A stretch of 22,157 nt of DNA from Chromera velia (Eukaryota > Sar > Chromeraceae), in NCBI GenBank assembly GCA_018398765.1, contig JAHBMJ010002152.1, forward strand, positions 1-22,157, written 5' to 3'. Made by a program: the position numbers and the translations under genes. The notes below the pieces were generated by a model, which did no database searches, had not been told where the DNA came from, and was given only the letters and a program-made list of their open reading frames with translations. Below are positions 1-10,200 of this stretch, one piece after another (position 1 is the first letter of the stretch; the number at the start of each line of letters is the position of its first letter).

Positions 1-93
1 ACGCCAGAGCACATTGTAGATGAAGTTTTGGGAGTGTTTGGTTTGCTTTCTTCACGAAATTTGCAGGAGACGGCCGGAGACGGCACGTCTCTC

Positions 94-207
94 TCACTTG
101 ACTACAAACTTCGATCGCCTTCTTTTTCTCGCTTTCCTTATGTTTCCGTTGACCATGGCCAGTCGCTTGGTCAGTGCCTGTAGGTCATTTGCTGTCATCC
201 TCACTGC
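94..207 (-). CDS. Possible terminal exon of a minus-strand gene (partial)
   Basis: On the minus strand a pyrimidine-rich tract ends in CTTCTGGCAG just before position 207. It is followed by 37 open codons and a TGA stop (96-94). The encoded peptide begins AVRMTANDLQALTKRLAM and ends in a very basic segment (RKARKRRRSKF), so it reads as an amphipathic helix with a nuclear-signal-like tail. This is far more protein-like than the other frames here. The acceptor is phase 0. Upstream exons would lie to the right, before the plus-strand gene at 1056, possibly within the open frame 201-551, but no good donor was found. The family is not recognised. It could be a chance open frame. Confidence 0.3.
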   Translation of the reverse strand, partial: AVRMTANDLQALTKRLAMVNGNIRKARKRRRSKFVVK

Positions 208-586
208 CTGCCAGAAGAGGACGTTGTAGTTGAGGGCGGCAGTGAGTCAATGGAGACGGCGCAAAACGAACCTCGGTTTTGCTCAGAGGTCTGGCCGCCG
301 CCGCAAAACACCCCGGGGTTGCCTGATTTGGGCTTGAGAGCGCTCAGCGCCGCCGCCAAAAAAGATAGAGGTTCCAAATAGGACATAATAGGACAGAGGG
401 GGTGATGGCTGGAGAGACAGGAGTCGCAAAAGCATTGGAGTCGTGATCGGACACCATCGGACAGCTCTGTATACGAGCCTTCAATGCATGAGAGCACCAG
501 GAATATCCAGCCCTCGGCGTTGCGGAAATCCTCGACAGCCGAGCTAAGCACTTGAATCTTTTTTCGACACAGCCCCTGCCGAGACG

Positions 587-594
587 TATAAATA
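587..594 (+). promoter_or_regulatory. TATA-like element
   Basis: TATAAATA lies in a short AT-rich patch (TATAAATATATC) about 460 nt before the ATG of the CCCH gene, followed by CT-rich leader-like sequence. It is the only TATA match noticed in this upstream region. Promoter rules of this lineage are not known to me and the distance to the ATG would require a long leader, so this is only a candidate. It could equally serve a minus-strand gene. Confidence 0.2.
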
Positions 595-1055
595 TATCAA
601 AATATCTGTTGGAGTTCTCTTCTCTCTCGGGTATACGCGTTTTCCCTCTGTCAGGCAGCTGCGTGCTTCAGTCTTCCCCACGCATCCGTCCAGAAGGGAA
701 TTAGGGTAGCTGGCGATTCACAGAGAGAAGAGGGGGCACGAGAAAATTTTTCCTCTCGTCTTTTCTGCCGACCCGACTCAAAAGTGAGGCGTTTTCAGTC
801 TGCAAAGTTTCCGTCTCTCCGCTGCTCCCCCAATCCCCTTCGGTTTTTTCGCCTGACACCCAAGGGAAGGATCTCTCTTACAGAGGGGGGGGGAAGGGAA
901 AGACAAGGTGCGAGAGGATTTTCTTCTTCCAGCCGAGCTCTGGCCTTCCGTGATCTTTTCCTTCGCGGACCGGCCCGATTGAACACCCCCTCCCTCCCCC
1001 CTGTGCTGTCCTGTGAGTCGAAGGCTTTTCGCCACACTCCCACGAGTCAGACAGG

Positions 1056-3096
1056 ATGAGCTCAAATCCTCCTGGCTACCCTTATCTTGCTCCTCTGGGC
1101 GCAACGCCAGAGGAGATCGGAGAATTCAAGCGAAAGAGGAACGAAGAGTTGAGAGAAAACGACTCTGTCGAACTGCAGCGGGCACGTGAAAAGCAAAGGC
1201 AGATTCAAGAAAAACAAAAGACGTCGAAGGAGATGATTGGGAGGTTCGTCACTTCATATTTGGAGGACCGGTTGGCTTCTGGGAAGTTCAGCGAAGGGAT
1301 GCCTCTTACCAACTTGTACGCCTTTTCCGATGTGCAAAAAGAACTGGACGAGATAGCAGAAGTACAACCGCTTCTGCGGAATCGTTTTTTTCTCGATGCG
1401 CTCCGCGAGTGTCCCACCCTCTCCCTGACCAAAACCGGGAACGACATTCCATTGGCCGCACAGTCTGTCAAACTAAAGCGGGGAGGGAAGAGCGCCGGTA
1501 GGGTGCAAAACAAAAAACTGTGGATGGTTTGGTCAGTCATAGATAAAGCGGAGGCATATATATCTATTTGTTTTCGACATGGTAACTCGCTGGTTCGTTT
1601 TCTTCTCTGTGATTCCTGGCGACTTTCTGTCTCCATCTTCTTCGCTTTGCCCATTCGCCCCCTTGTGACCAATTCCCATTCTCTTTCTGTTTCTCTTTTT
1701 GCCGGTCTGTATTCGTTTCTCTACCCCGTCTGCCTCGTTGTGCTTTCTTTGGGCATGGGTCTCCCTTTATCCGTTCCCCTGATTCTCTCGTCTCTCTTCA
1801 TGTCCGGTCTCTCAGCTATTTCCTGCGTTCGCTCATCCCATTCGGTTCTTTTATGTCCAAATTCCCTTCCCTCTCACTCAGTTCCTGCTTCTCTTTCTCA
1901 CAAGTTCACTTCTGCTTCTCTGACACTGCTGTGCTGGTCTGTATTGGTCTGTGCAGTCCACGCAGTCTGGCACTGGGCCACTGCAGAGAGGCGCACTGTG
2001 TGTACGCCCACAGCGCCAGCGAGTGGTCCGGCAAGGACAGGAAGAAGGAGAGGTACTGTGAAGACCACTACCGGCACATCCTCTACGGTGACTTCCCGTG
2101 CCCCCGTCGGCACTTTTGTCACCACGCCCACCACCCGGGAGAGCTCGACAGTTGCGGGCAACATCCAGTTTCAGAACCGACCAGAGAGAACCGTCTGGTG
2201 GAATCGAGACGACCGTCAGCCACCGTGGAGTTCGAACCTGGGAAGTACTGGCCTCCGGAGTATTTCCTCCAGCATCTCTGTGCGCATTTGAGGAGGAAGA
2301 AGAGAGCAGTGTGCGTGAGGATGGTCCGATCGGGAAAGTGCGGGTTGAGGGACTGCGGATTTATCCATCATCCTTCGGTCAGTCGCTGTTCATCCCTTGA
2401 GAGCACTTGCCTTGTGAACTTTTGATCCCGTCTCTCCCTCTCTCCCTAACTTGTCGTATCACCTTTCCCTTTTTCGTGGTCAGCCGCATTGCCCTGTCTC
2501 TATCCCCACAGATAGATGGAAGTCTCAATTCCCATACCGACTCCAATGCCGCTCTCTTTCCTTCCTTTGAGCAATCAAGCACCTTTTCGTCGAGTCGAAT
2601 CACTTGTTCCTTTCCTTGCGGATCGATACAAAAGAAAAAAACTTGAGAAGCAAGCTGGCAGCCCAACCAGACTGAAGGCTAGAGCGAGCCTGCTTCCCTA
2701 GCCAAGTAAGTAGCCATCCAACAGAATGATCTTGCATGTCCTCCCTTAATTTTCTCTGCTGGCTGCAGGAGGTGGATGCCGAGCTCAAGTTCTTCCGTGC
2801 ACTCCGCCTGAGCTGGTGCCCCCGGACAGGTTGGCCGTTCGGGTGCCCGTTTGGGCCCCAGTGGTGCACCCACCCTCACAGGGATGCACCCCTGTGTGAC
2901 CACAGTGTACTCTCCTGGGCGATCAAGAAGGCCGCGGACGGTAGCGTGGCCCTCCTGAAGGAGGACATCAAGATTCTTCAGGACTGCGTCGACGAACACA
3001 CGATGGTGGCCTGCACAGGCCTCTCCCTGACTGACAAGACGCCCGGGATGTCAGTCGAACTTTTTGTGTGACACAGTGTTTTTGATTTTCTTTTTC

Positions 3097-3135
<39 letters not shown>

Positions 3136-3159
3136 CCCCCCCCCCTCTCTATATATATA

Positions 3160-3198
<39 letters not shown>

Positions 3199-5618
3199 GC
3201 TGTGTGTGCGTGTGCGTATCCTTGTGTCGGGATGGATTGGTATGCTCTGTATCTCGATGCATCGAGCGATTGCGTGTCGATCCTAAGAGGATCCTAGGCT
3301 GTCAGAGGCAATCAGAACCTTTCTCCGAAGCGCTGCTCAAGTTCTGTGTGTGGGTGATAGGCTGTTTTGGTGCTTCAACGGTTTCTGCTCTTCAAAAAAA
3401 AAAAAAAACGAGAGAGACAGTCAGTGTGCACGCGTGCGTATGTCTCCCTCTCCCTCTCTCTCTCTCTCTGTGTGTGTGAGTGTGTGCGTGTGTGCGATGG
3501 GGTCGTCAAGGACTCCCAGAATGAATGAAGATCAATAGCGAGCTGTACTGTGCCTTTCCTCCCTCAGTGTCCATCTCCTCATCCCCTGTCTCTTTGTCTG
3601 TCTGAGTGTCCGCCTCTCTTTAAATTTCTCTGTGTCTGCTTTCGTATTTCAGGATGTCTGTCGCCCTCACGTGGCTCGAGAGACTCATCGACGTGGAGAG
3701 CGACAAGCTCAGCTTCGAGTACAGGGTGAGGGAGATGCTCGCGATGGAGATCGGTCTCCGTCTCGGTGTGCTCTATGAGGTCTGCATCCGTCTCTTTCAG
3801 CGGCACGGAGCGGTGCCGGACCTGCAAGGGTTCTTCGACAGAACTGCGCACCGTCTCTCCTTCCCCTCCCACTCGCAGAGAATGCTCAGACGCATGCGAG
3901 GCAGTATTCCACAAGAAGACACCGGCCTAGCTTTCGAGGGGGTTGAGGCAGACCCCGACGGGGATGATCAGGATGTATCGGGACATGTGCCTCGGACTTT
4001 GTCGTTCGAAGATGGGGAGGATCAGTTCGCAGATGACGCTGCGGAGTGGAAGCTCCCCCGCATTTTTCACGTTTCGCTGAAGCTCTCTAAGTGGCTCCAG
4101 AGAGATACGGTGGCCCTCTCGCTCGATTCACTCAAAAGAGCCCTCAGCTCCCATTACCAGTCCTTCAAACTAGGCACCCTGAACAGAAACGCAGAAGCCC
4201 AGGCCCTCATTAAACGAGCAGAAACCCTCTCTGATCTCGCATCGTCTTCGAAAGGTCCCTCCCTTTTCTCTTCCTCTTCCCGTTCCTCAGAGCACTATCT
4301 CCTCCATGAGGAAGAGTCATGGATTCCCCAGGAGAAGCCTAGGAGGGGGGGTGAGGAGAAAGAGAAAGATACCATACTGACGGTGCCTGAGAGACCCCCT
4401 CCATCCCTCCGCAAGGACCACAGAGACCTCACACAAATGTTCCCCTCACTCAGAAAACCGCAACTCGCCCCCCCTCCCTTGAAAGATGTGCGCGACAAGG
4501 CCGTGTGCAACTTCTCCAACGACCTCGGGTCGAAGCTCGACCCGTTGGAGTTCTTCTTTGATCGCCTCGACACTGGCAGATTCCCTTCTGTCGAGCGGGG
4601 CTCAGAGAGGGCACGCCTGGACTGGTGTGAGGCCCTGAAAAGGGAAGGGTGGTGGGGGGTGCTAGACTCTGACGATTCCTTCACGCACTCTGTGGGGAGT
4701 GATGAGGATAAGAGAAGTGTGCTCATGCAGGAGGCACAGCTCAGGATCCCGCAGATCCCCGGACTCCCCACTGTCCTCTGCGGATTGAAGGAGAGAGAAA
4801 TGCTCTTTCTGTACGGGTGTGTCCTTGAGGGGGCCGACTATCTGAGATTAGGGATGGAGTATGTGAGGAGAGAGAGACAGAAGTTGGTGGAGTGGGGCTG
4901 GGGTTTTGGTGTGGAGTGGCCTCGGTCCTTCCACGGCTTCCCCGATCTCTCCTTTCTCTTCGTTTTGTTTGCGTCCACCTCCAAAATCCCCGTGATAAAA
5001 CAGATTGGGAGGGTCCAGAGAAGAGTGGAGTTTTGTAGGCATGTGCAGGAACCCCCCATTGGCCTAGGGGTGGGGGTGGGGGGACTTATGGAGAGAATAG
5101 AGATGCATGAGGAAGCGAGGAGAGGGATGGTAGGGGGGACTTGGGAGGACATCTTCCACAAGGCCGCGTTCCATCCGGCAGTCCGGACGCTCGCGCTGAA
5201 GGCACAGGTCAGTTGGACCAGCTGGTCATTTCTTTGGAGTCCTGTTAGTTACTGTTCTTCCTTTTTCTGTGATGGGTCTCCTTGATATGTCAAGCAATGA
5301 GTGCACTACTTTGCTTTTTTCCTCTTTTCTCCTTTTTTTGGCTTGTCGTGTGACTCACCTGGATGTCTGCGTGACGCTCTTTTCTTTTCCTGTCGTTTCT
5401 CTTCTGGGTCAGTTTCATGTGTCCTTGCTTCTTTGCGTCGTTTCGCTTCGCTTTTCCTTCATTCCTCTTTTCATGCCTGTCTCTTCTTTTCCCTTCCGTG
5501 CTTGCCGGTGTGTGTGGCATCGTTGAGGTGTTTGTGTGACTCGTTTTCTTTTGGTTCATTTTTGTTTCTCTTCTGGTTGCTTCATGCCTTTCTTTGCTTG
5601 GCCTCCTGTGGATCGGCG

Positions 5619-5650
<32 letters not shown>

Positions 5651-8622
5651 TTCACAACTGAGCGTCTTCTTTCATCGCTTTTGCTGCTCTCGCTTGGTTC
5701 GTTTTATCTGCATGCCGAGCAAAGGTTCTAGTGTCGTCATTTGCGTGTGCGTCTATGTGTGTGCTTGCTTCTAAAAGCACTGTACGTGTCGAAAGTAAGC
5801 GAGTGGGTGATGAGTGGGTGAGTGCGTCGGGAGGGTTTGTGAGGTGGTGAGGGCTTTTGTACGTTCGGATGTTGTGTACATGGGTTGAGAGTGAGGGGAG
5901 GGTGACAGAGAATGAAGGTTAGTGTGCATGAAAGGAGACCGTGTAAGAAAGTACAGCGAGAGAGGCCGAGGTTTATTCAAGGGAGGAAAGAGCGCAAGAA
6001 GCAGGCAGGTAGGGGCTGCCAGAGATAAGTGAGTGGCCGGGCTTCCCCACAGTGTTTGTGATTGATGGATTTTAGGATCGATGCCTGTATGAATTCTTTC
6101 GGTGGCGACTCGTTTGTGTTCAGATGCTTTTGACTAACTGCTGTCGCCGTTGTTGGCATGTTTGCAGGTTACCTCTCCGCATTGCTCGGAAGATGCCATC
6201 AAGTTCCTCTCGTTCGGTATGGCTACGAGCCCCCTGGAGCCTTTGTGGGGTGACGAGGAGGGAAAGTCTTCTGTCTTCTTCGCATACGACTCCACGGTCT
6301 TGTTGCTGTTGCTCAAGATCGTGCGAGGTGTCTGGGATGCGGATATGGAGTTGAAGATGCAGACTGAAGAAGAGGGGATGCAGCTGGAGGTGTTTGAGAG
6401 GTGGTTTGCGTCTGCTGCGAGGACAAGGGAAGGGCTGACCCTGCTGCACTACGGTGCGTCTTCTGTCGGTCGAGAGGGTTGTATTGTGTCTGTGTGTATG
6501 TTGGACGGAGAGAGTCGAGTCGAGTCCAGGCGAGAGGGACTGCGGTGTTGAGGAAAACGGAGGGAGGGATTCCGGGGGGGGGGTGTCGCAGCTGTTTTTT
6601 CTTGAGTGGAAATTTGGATTTTGAGACCGTGTGTGTGTGTGTGTGCATTTTTTCTCTTTCGGCACGTATGTTCTTTTCGCACGTCTGTTCCATCCCTTGT
6701 GCCTCAATTCATTCCTCCTTGCCTTCCTTCCTTTCTTCCTGCATTCTTGACTGTCCTTCTGATGGATCATCCCCCCCCCCGAGCCGCTTGTTCCCTGCCT
6801 ATCTGTTTTTGTTCACTTACTGGTGCCCTTCACATCGTTCTCTTTTCCGCCCCCTTCTCTTCCTCTCCCACCCCGCTCCTCCCTCTGTTGCTTGCAGTGG
6901 TAAGGAAGGGCTCTGACATCTACCGGTTCCAGGACGAGCTCCTCTTGAGGGTCGGGACGCATCTGCGCGTGAGGAAGGAGGAGCTGATGGAGTGGGAAAA
7001 GGGGCTCGACAAGAAGGAGAAGGAGGGTCCTTCCGCAGTGCCTCTCACGAGGGCGCGGAGGCTCCGAGATGCCCTTGACGCCACGCTCATGCGCATGGAC
7101 GTGAGTGAGTGAGTGAGTGAGTGAGTAAGAGAGGGAGGGAGGAAGGGCTGTGCGGCAGAGAGGAGAGAATTGGTGAATGAATTTCTAAGCAAGCTAGAGG
7201 GCGGGGGCGGGAGAGCGGTAGAGGAAGGAGAAGAGACAGAGGCAGATAGATAGACAGAGTAAACGAAAAAACGGACGAAGAAAATTGTTAGTTTTCGGTT
7301 CTTCTCTTCCACGCCTGGGAAACTTCTTGAGGACATGTCGGAGGGCCCCAAAAAAGAATCACTCAAGAAATAATGAAGCTGGGGGTGGCATTGAAAAAAA
7401 TACTCATAGAATAATACTGACTTTCATGTGCACTTGCAGAGGCGCCACGAGGACGGCCGAATGGTCGAAGGAAAGCTGGTCGAGGCCATGACCAAACAGC
7501 GGGCTGAGGCACGGAAGGTCGCCAAGTCCACAGACCGCCGCTTCTTGGAGGAGAAGCTGTCGCGCGAGGTGGCAATGGCGATGGTGGACGCGACAAACGG
7601 CGACAACGAGACGGTGAGCTGAACTTGAGCTGGAGTGGTTGTTGAACTGAGTGCCTATTTTTCTTTTTGCAGTTCTTCGTTTCTTTGATTGTGAGTGTGT
7701 GTACAGTGCAGCACTGCTGGAGTGCGGCGAAAGGCGGCGGGTGTTTGAATCAAAAGGGTGATGGCCGGAGTTTCAGTTCATGGATGCATCGATGGATGGT
7801 TGGAGTTGGTGTGTTTCTGGACATCTTTTTGCACACGTCATTCAGTCACTTTCCCGGTGCAGGGCGGGAGGGTGAGGTGAATGAAAAAGCTTGGCTCCTG
7901 TCTTCTGCATTCTGCTTTCTGTTCACCTGTTTTCTTTCCTTCCCTCCATAAAGGAACTAGATTGAGTCTGGAACCCTGCGGTCACTCACTCTTGTCCTTC
8001 TCTCTTTTCTCTCTTCCCTTTGTTGCAGCCGATTCAGTTCGCACGGAGACTCGGAGAGTCTGCCCTCGGCTGTCTGGAGTCTCTCAAGAACGTCAAGAAG
8101 AGCAAGAGGGGCTATGAATCGGCGCCCCTCGTTGTGTCTCGAGGAGGGGGGGGCGGACATGGAGGAGGAAGATGCTCCCCTGGCGTTCAGACCCACGGCA
8201 GCAAACAGGACAGCAGTCCTGTGGGTGGGGCTGCTGAGTCGGGTGCATCGACTGATGCAGCCTCGTCCGATGTCCTCCTCCATCTTCCGTGGACTTCGGT
8301 TGTGGAGCTCCCCGACGGACAGGGGGACTCGAAGGAAGAAAGCCGTGAGGGGGGGGGGAGCAATGTCGAGGCAGAGACCTCCCTGCATGATCATCGCGGA
8401 GACGGAGGAGATGGAAGGGACGAACCCCAGCAGGTCCCTCAGACCGGCTCCCACCCGCCCGCCGAGACGGGGGACCTGACTGGAGACTCCCAATCCCCCA
8501 TGCACCCCTCCACAGCGGCCCCTTCACAGAGCCCCCCCGAGTCCCCGGAAACCCAGGAGACGGCCCAGCTGCTCCAGTCGGATAGTCCCACAGACTCTTG
8601 TGCTGTCCCCCCTTCCCTCTGA
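1056..8622 (+). CDS. Large CCCH-type zinc-finger protein (8 exons, ~1335 aa)
   Basis: Exons inferred: 1056-1497, 1905-2377, 2769-3049, 3653-5207, 6168-6453, 6898-7100, 7440-7613, 8029-8622. All junction phases match and the total is 4008 nt. The start is supported by an in-frame TGA at 1014. Residues 1-147 are a charged, helix-rich N-terminus. Residues 164-342 carry four CCCH-type fingers, a fold usually associated with RNA binding. Residues 400-917 (one long exon) and 918-1138 are largely helical with charged stretches and match no domain I know. Residues 1139-1335 are Gly/Ser/Pro/Glu-rich, probably disordered. The fingers suggest an RNA-binding regulator; this is inference. The first intron is the least certain, since its acceptor is CACAAG rather than CAG. 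The long G-runs in the last exon (8146-8153, 8349-8358) could hide a frame error. The gene might also be two adjacent genes, but phase continuity argues against that. Confidence 0.75.
1944..2285 (+). other. Region encoding CCCH zinc fingers 1 and 2
   Basis: In exon 2 of the gene at 1056-8622. Finger 1 is C164-x9-C174-x4-C179-x3-H183, with the typical CxYAHS..EW ending of CCCH fingers. Finger 2 is C199-x13-C213-x5-C219-x3-H223, ending in CHHAHHPGEL; its first spacing is longer than the usual 7-9 residues, so it may be a variant or may use another ligand. Between them lies a basic linker (KDRKKER). Residue numbers assume the exon model given for the gene. The first Cys of finger 1 depends on the uncertain exon 1-2 junction. 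Confidence 0.65.
2303..2362 (+). other. CCCH zinc finger 3 (canonical)
   Basis: The translation VCVRMVRSGKCGLRDCGFIHH has ligands C284-x8-C293-x4-C298-x3-H302, very close to the consensus C-x8-C-x5-C-x3-H. A following donor TCG|GTCAGT ends the exon two codons after the finger. This is the clearest finger in the protein and anchors the family assignment. Confidence 0.8.
2817..2879 (+). other. CCCH zinc finger 4
   Basis: Near the start of exon 3 the translation reads WCPRTGWPFGCPFGPQWCTHPH, giving C322-x8-C331-x6-C338-x3-H342. The spacing is within the CCCH range, with one residue more than usual between the second and third Cys. A helix-like stretch (residues 345-375) follows. Confidence 0.7.
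3099..3212. repeat. Compound microsatellite (CT)n-C-run-(AT)n-(GT)n in intron 3
   Basis: A (CT)14 run is followed by a C-run, then (AT)5, then (GT)n with single interruptions. It lies in the 603 nt intron 3050-3652 of the CCCH gene. A further A15 run (3394-3408) and (CT)n/(GT)n runs (3441-3497) lie in the same intron. Confidence 0.9.
5619..5648. repeat. (TTTC)n microsatellite in intron 4
   Basis: About seven copies of TTTC lie in the pyrimidine-rich 960 nt intron 5208-6167 of the CCCH gene. The pyrimidine strand is the sense strand of the gene. The remainder of this intron shows only CT/T-rich sequence and no conserved element that I can see. Confidence 0.85.
7101..7128 (+). repeat. (GTGA)n repeat beginning at a 5' splice site
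   Basis: The inferred donor ATGGAC|GTGAGT opens straight into six GTGA copies followed by GTAA. Every copy recreates a GTGAGT or GTAAGA donor-like hexamer at 4 nt steps, so several competing donors are possible in principle. Confidence 0.8.
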
Positions 8623-8930
8623 GAGTCAAGATGGTGTGCCTGCACGCGAGGTCTGCAGGAGAGGGCGTGGGAAGAGAAGAGAGGAGAGAGAGTTGGGAAG
8701 AGACGGAGACAGAGAAAGCGTGTAGTCTCGAGAGCATAGCAGCTGAAGGTCTGGTGGGACCTCTGCCTTCGCCACTGCTTTGGCTGCATGGCTGCGGCGT
8801 CTCTTTCTTGTTCTTTCGTCTTTTCCTTGGCTGTGTTTGTTGTCTTGTTTGATTCGTCGAATGTCCTTTTCTCTAGACTGTGGTAGCAATCTCTCTCATT
8901 CTCTGTTGGGTGGGTCGCTTTTGGAATGCT

Positions 8931-8970
8931 GAGTGAGTGAGAGAGTGAGTGAGTGAGTGAGTGAGTGAGG
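8931..8970. repeat. (GAGT)n microsatellite
   Basis: About nine copies of GAGT with one interruption, in the sequence downstream of the CCCH gene stop codon. Confidence 0.9.
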
Positions 8971-9388
8971 AGGAAGAGAAGTAAGTGCAAGAATGGTTTT
9001 CGAGATGCTGGGTAGTTGAGGAGGAACGAAAGAATTGAAAGGGTTTTGTTGGAGAGAGAGTGGGTGAGAGAGGAAGAAGAGAAGGGTCACCGTTTGGTTG
9101 TTGGAGATGCTGGGTGGGTTGCGTCTTTGGTTTTCTCTGCAAGTCTCGCGAGAGGAATTGGGGGCCATGTGAGCTGAAGTCGGATTTTGCTTCAAAGAAG
9201 AAAAGCACCTTTTTCAGTGCCACGGCGCCTATTTTCCTTCCCCCCTTTCTGTCTGTCCGCGGCGTTGCGGGGACAATCGGTGATCTTTTCGTCTCCGTCC
9301 TCGGCACTGTGACACAAGGAAGGAAGAATTTGCCCTCACAAGGACCATAGGCTGCATGAAAGCGGTGGAAAGAAGTCGCGCGGGGACT

Positions 9389-9392
<4 letters not shown>

Positions 9393-9425
<33 letters not shown>
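9393..9425. repeat. (GT)n microsatellite
   Basis: An uninterrupted run of about 15 GT units. Confidence 0.9.
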
Positions 9426-9426
<1 letters not shown>

Positions 9427-9707
9427 CAGAGAGAGGGAGAGGTGGGGAGGGTAGCGGAGGAAAAGGACGGTGCCCAAGAGAATCCATTCTGGGAAGGGAA
9501 GTGCTTCTGTGCGAGCGAATCAGCAAGGCACGTCTTACTTCCCAAAATTTGTGTCCGAGTGCGGCTCCGCACAGGAAGAAGAGAGAGAGAGACGTTTCGA
9601 TCTCTAGGTCCCGTGGGATGGATCGGTGTCTGCTTTTTTTTTGAAGGATGCATGCGGCAGGCCCTCCAGCAAGCCTGTCACGTCAACTGCTGTTTTCGTG
9701 TCGATTA

Positions 9708-9732
9708 TTTCTTTCTTTCTTTCTTTCTTTCT
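9708..9732. repeat. (TTTC)n microsatellite
   Basis: About six TTTC copies followed by a wider CT/T-rich stretch to about 9830. Confidence 0.85.
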
Positions 9733-10200
9733 CCCTCTCTTTCTCTTTCTCCTCCCCTCTCTTTTTCTTTTTTGTGCCTTCTTTCTTTGTGTTTGTTTCT
9801 GTTCGTCTCCTTTTTTTGTCTCCGTTCCAAAAAAGCGGGCGGGGGAGACCCCTCCCTCCTTCAAGGAGACAAATCGGTGCTTTGCGCGCTTTAAATGAAA
9901 ACAAGGCAGTCTGAGAAAAGAAACAGAAAGCGCAATGAATAAGTCTGTCCCTCGATCCTTCCGGAGGATTTGCACGATGAAAAGGAGCAGTTGCGGCGTC
10001 AGTCAAGGCCGAAGGAAGCCGTCCGTTTGCGACGGGCCGAAAGCCTCCACTGAGACGCCTATCTTTCGTGCCCTCTCTCTTTTCCCCTTTCGCCCCCTTT
10101 TTGTTTGTATGACCGGGAGAGTGATGGAGCGGAGGCAGGCTGTGCAGGAAGACGGGGGAATTAGAGACTTTCGAGGAACAATCGCGTCCTTTTTGCCTTT

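Larger units (their letters stand above)
1..1055. other. Upstream region of the CCCH zinc-finger gene
   Basis: Mostly non-coding sequence before the first confident gene. It carries a TATA-like stretch (587-594) and pyrimidine-rich DNA that would form the 5' leader of the plus-strand gene starting at 1056. Overlapping open frames on both strands at 778-1104 are GC/CT-rich and low in complexity and do not look like protein. A possible minus-strand terminal exon (94-207) is listed separately. A minus-strand open frame at 201-551 could be an upstream exon of that gene, but no convincing donor links the two. Confidence 0.5.
8623..10200. other. Downstream/intergenic region of the CCCH gene
   Basis: Probable 3' UTR followed by intergenic DNA. 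It contains a (GAGT)n tract at 8931-8970, a (GT)n tract at 9393-9425 and a (TTTC)n tract at 9708-9732. Open frames here are repeat-driven or lack protein character. No polyadenylation signal could be assigned. Confidence 0.5.

Noticed and set aside
3654-5285. Separate gene starting at the ATG at 3654
   Set aside because: The ATG lies directly after a TTTCAG acceptor and the phase joins exactly to the upstream zinc-finger exon. An internal exon is the simpler reading.
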